Part shown: one piece after another, positions 6,078 through 6,703 of the stretch
How positions within the stretch are numbered: the first letter of the stretch is position 1
Layout of the letters: each line of letters begins with the position of its first letter
Assembly: GCF_036409155.1 (NCBI RefSeq)
Contig: NZ_JAZGLW010000023.1
Span: 1 to 6,703 of the forward strand
From: Mycobacterium sp. 050128
GTDB taxonomy: Bacteria; Actinomycetota; Actinomycetes; Mycobacteriales; Mycobacteriaceae
Length of the DNA: 6,703 nucleotides
Direction: 5' to 3'
Program-made: the position numbers and the translations under genes
Notes under the pieces: model-generated
The model's database searches: none
What the model was told of the DNA's origin: nothing
What the model saw: the letters and a program-made list of their open reading frames with translations, nothing else

Positions 6078-6133
6078 TGAATCGCCTGTAAGTCTTTACC
6101 GGGCCAGCCGGGTAAAGACTTACAGGCGATTCA
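6078..6133. repeat. Perfect 23-bp inverted repeat at the edge of the IS110 remnant
   Basis: The arm 6078-6100 (TGAATCGCCTG then TAAGTCTTTACC) is the exact reverse complement of 6111-6133, with a 10-base spacer GGGCCAGCCG. The right arm is transposase coding sequence (reads GKDLQAI before HYAGTSP), so the left arm is an inverted duplicate of it. Homology stops at both outer edges. It would fold into a very stable hairpin without a T-run, about 135 bases after the dioxygenase operon, and might slow transcription. Origin by a fold-back rearrangement at a break is inferred. Confidence 0.85.
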
Positions 6134-6444
6134 CTACGCCGGAACATCACCATTGACCGTCGCGTCGGGCAAGAAACGCGCCGTGTTGGCCCGCCACGTC
6201 CGCAACCGCCGCCTGTATGGCGCGATCGACCAATGGGCCTGCTGGGCTCCTACGATCAGCCGCGCCGCCCGCACCTTCTACGACCAACGCCGCGCCGCCG
6301 ACGACCTACACCACAAAGGCCATGCGCGCCCCGGGCAACCGACTCGTCGGCATCCTGCGCGGCTGCGTACACCACCACAGCATCTACCACGAACACACCG
6401 CCTGGGCCCACCGACAAACCAACCCCAACGGACATGCGGCTTGA
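6096..6444 (+). pseudogene. 3' remnant of an IS110-family transposase, frameshifted
   Basis: From 6111 the frame reads GKDLQAI, HYAGTSPLTVASGKKRA, ARHVRNRRLYGAIDQWA and RTFYDQRRAADDLHH. These are the C-terminal transposase_20 blocks of IS110-family proteins, a family that uses a DEDD catalytic domain at the N terminus and a conserved serine in the C-terminal domain (candidate: the Ser of AGTSP or ASGKK). At about 6314-6320 one extra base moves the frame; the rest (GNRLVGILRGCVHHHSIYHEHTAWAHRQ) runs to the TGA at 6442-6444. Only about 115 of some 400 residues remain. The N-terminal part is missing, cut off at the inverted repeat, and a TGA lies in frame at 6078. It cannot be active. Several substitutions relative to the usual block wording suggest an old copy. 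Confidence 0.85.
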
Positions 6445-6703
6445 CAACTTACGAACCCGGGATTTCCAACCGCGGCCGGCCGACGTCGATGCCGCCGCCG
6501 TCGATTCCGAAGCGCCATCCGATCGTGGACAACCGTGTGGTATGCGACAGGCGGGGACGGAACCATGGCCACTAGTAGTGGCCGGCGAATCGCACATGCT
6601 GATCACCGTGATCGCGCTCATCGAAAATCCCCAGGTGTGCTCGCCGAAATTCCTCACCTGTGAGCAGCGGTCAGTGTAGTGCTTGGCGGTTTCCAGTGGT
6701 GGT
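6445..6703. other. Gene-free tail after the IS110 remnant
   Basis: The first part is probably the non-coding 3' end of the IS110 element; such elements lack terminal inverted repeats, so no border can be set. Further right the composition and short frames suggest more IS-derived or intergenic DNA. Two short dyads are present: GGCCACTA-G-TAGTGGCC (6567-6583), which contains a third ACTAGT, and GATCAC-C-GTGATC (6601-6613). I see no gene that I can support. Confidence 0.5.

Noticed and set aside
1..6703. tRNA, rRNA, CRISPR arrays or toxin-antitoxin genes
   Set aside because: I looked for their usual structural or repeat patterns on both strands and found none.

Overview
The window is about 6.7 kb of GC-rich DNA. 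It looks like a mycolic-acid actinobacterium (Mycobacterium/Mycolicibacterium or Rhodococcus type). The evidence is the actinobacterial style of the insertion sequences (IS481, IS110 and a trace of IS3), the Gram-positive-type ring-hydroxylating dioxygenase, GTG starts, and compact GC hairpin terminators. The species cannot be named from sequence alone.

Layout. Positions 1-85 hold a strong GC hairpin terminator of a gene lying outside the window. Positions 89-1199 are an almost complete IS481-family element. It has near-terminal inverted repeats, a DDE transposase carrying two compensating frameshifts, and a long hairpin that buries the transposase ribosome binding site. Its right flank is ACTAGT, matching the NCTAGN target known for IS481. 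Positions 1206-1810 carry no gene I can support, but hold copy 1 of a 40-bp repeat with an operator-like dyad. At 1811-1999 lies the N-terminal stump of a DapA/N-acetylneuraminate-lyase family enzyme, whose stop codon overlaps the start of an intact ketopantoate-reductase-family gene (1999-3003). Positions 3004-3698 are a decayed spacer with a shred of an IS3-type transposase and copy 2 of the repeat. Next come the alpha subunit (3699-5099) and beta subunit (5164-5682) of a Rieske non-heme iron ring-hydroxylating oxygenase, followed by a small 71-residue protein (5728-5943). The window ends in a broken 3' part of an IS110-family transposase (about 6096-6444), which begins in a 23-bp perfect inverted repeat, and in a gene-free tail.

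How the genes work together. The alpha and beta subunits would form the terminal oxygenase of an aromatic dioxygenase that makes a cis-dihydrodiol or a related diol. The small protein probably belongs to the same operon. The ketopantoate-reductase-family enzyme would be an NAD(P)H-dependent reductase of a 2-oxo acid or similar intermediate, and the lyase stump suggests that an aldolase/hydratase step was once encoded here. Ferredoxin, ferredoxin reductase, diol dehydrogenase and ring-cleavage genes are absent. The window therefore reads as a catabolic cluster cut up by insertion sequences. The substrate cannot be decided from the sequence; the Rieske region resembles the phthalate/polycyclic aromatic dioxygenases of Gram-positive bacteria.

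The least explained items are the twin repeat upstream of both catabolic modules, the lyase stump serving as a translated leader, and the fold-back repeat at the IS110 remnant. I did not find a clearly new multi-gene system.
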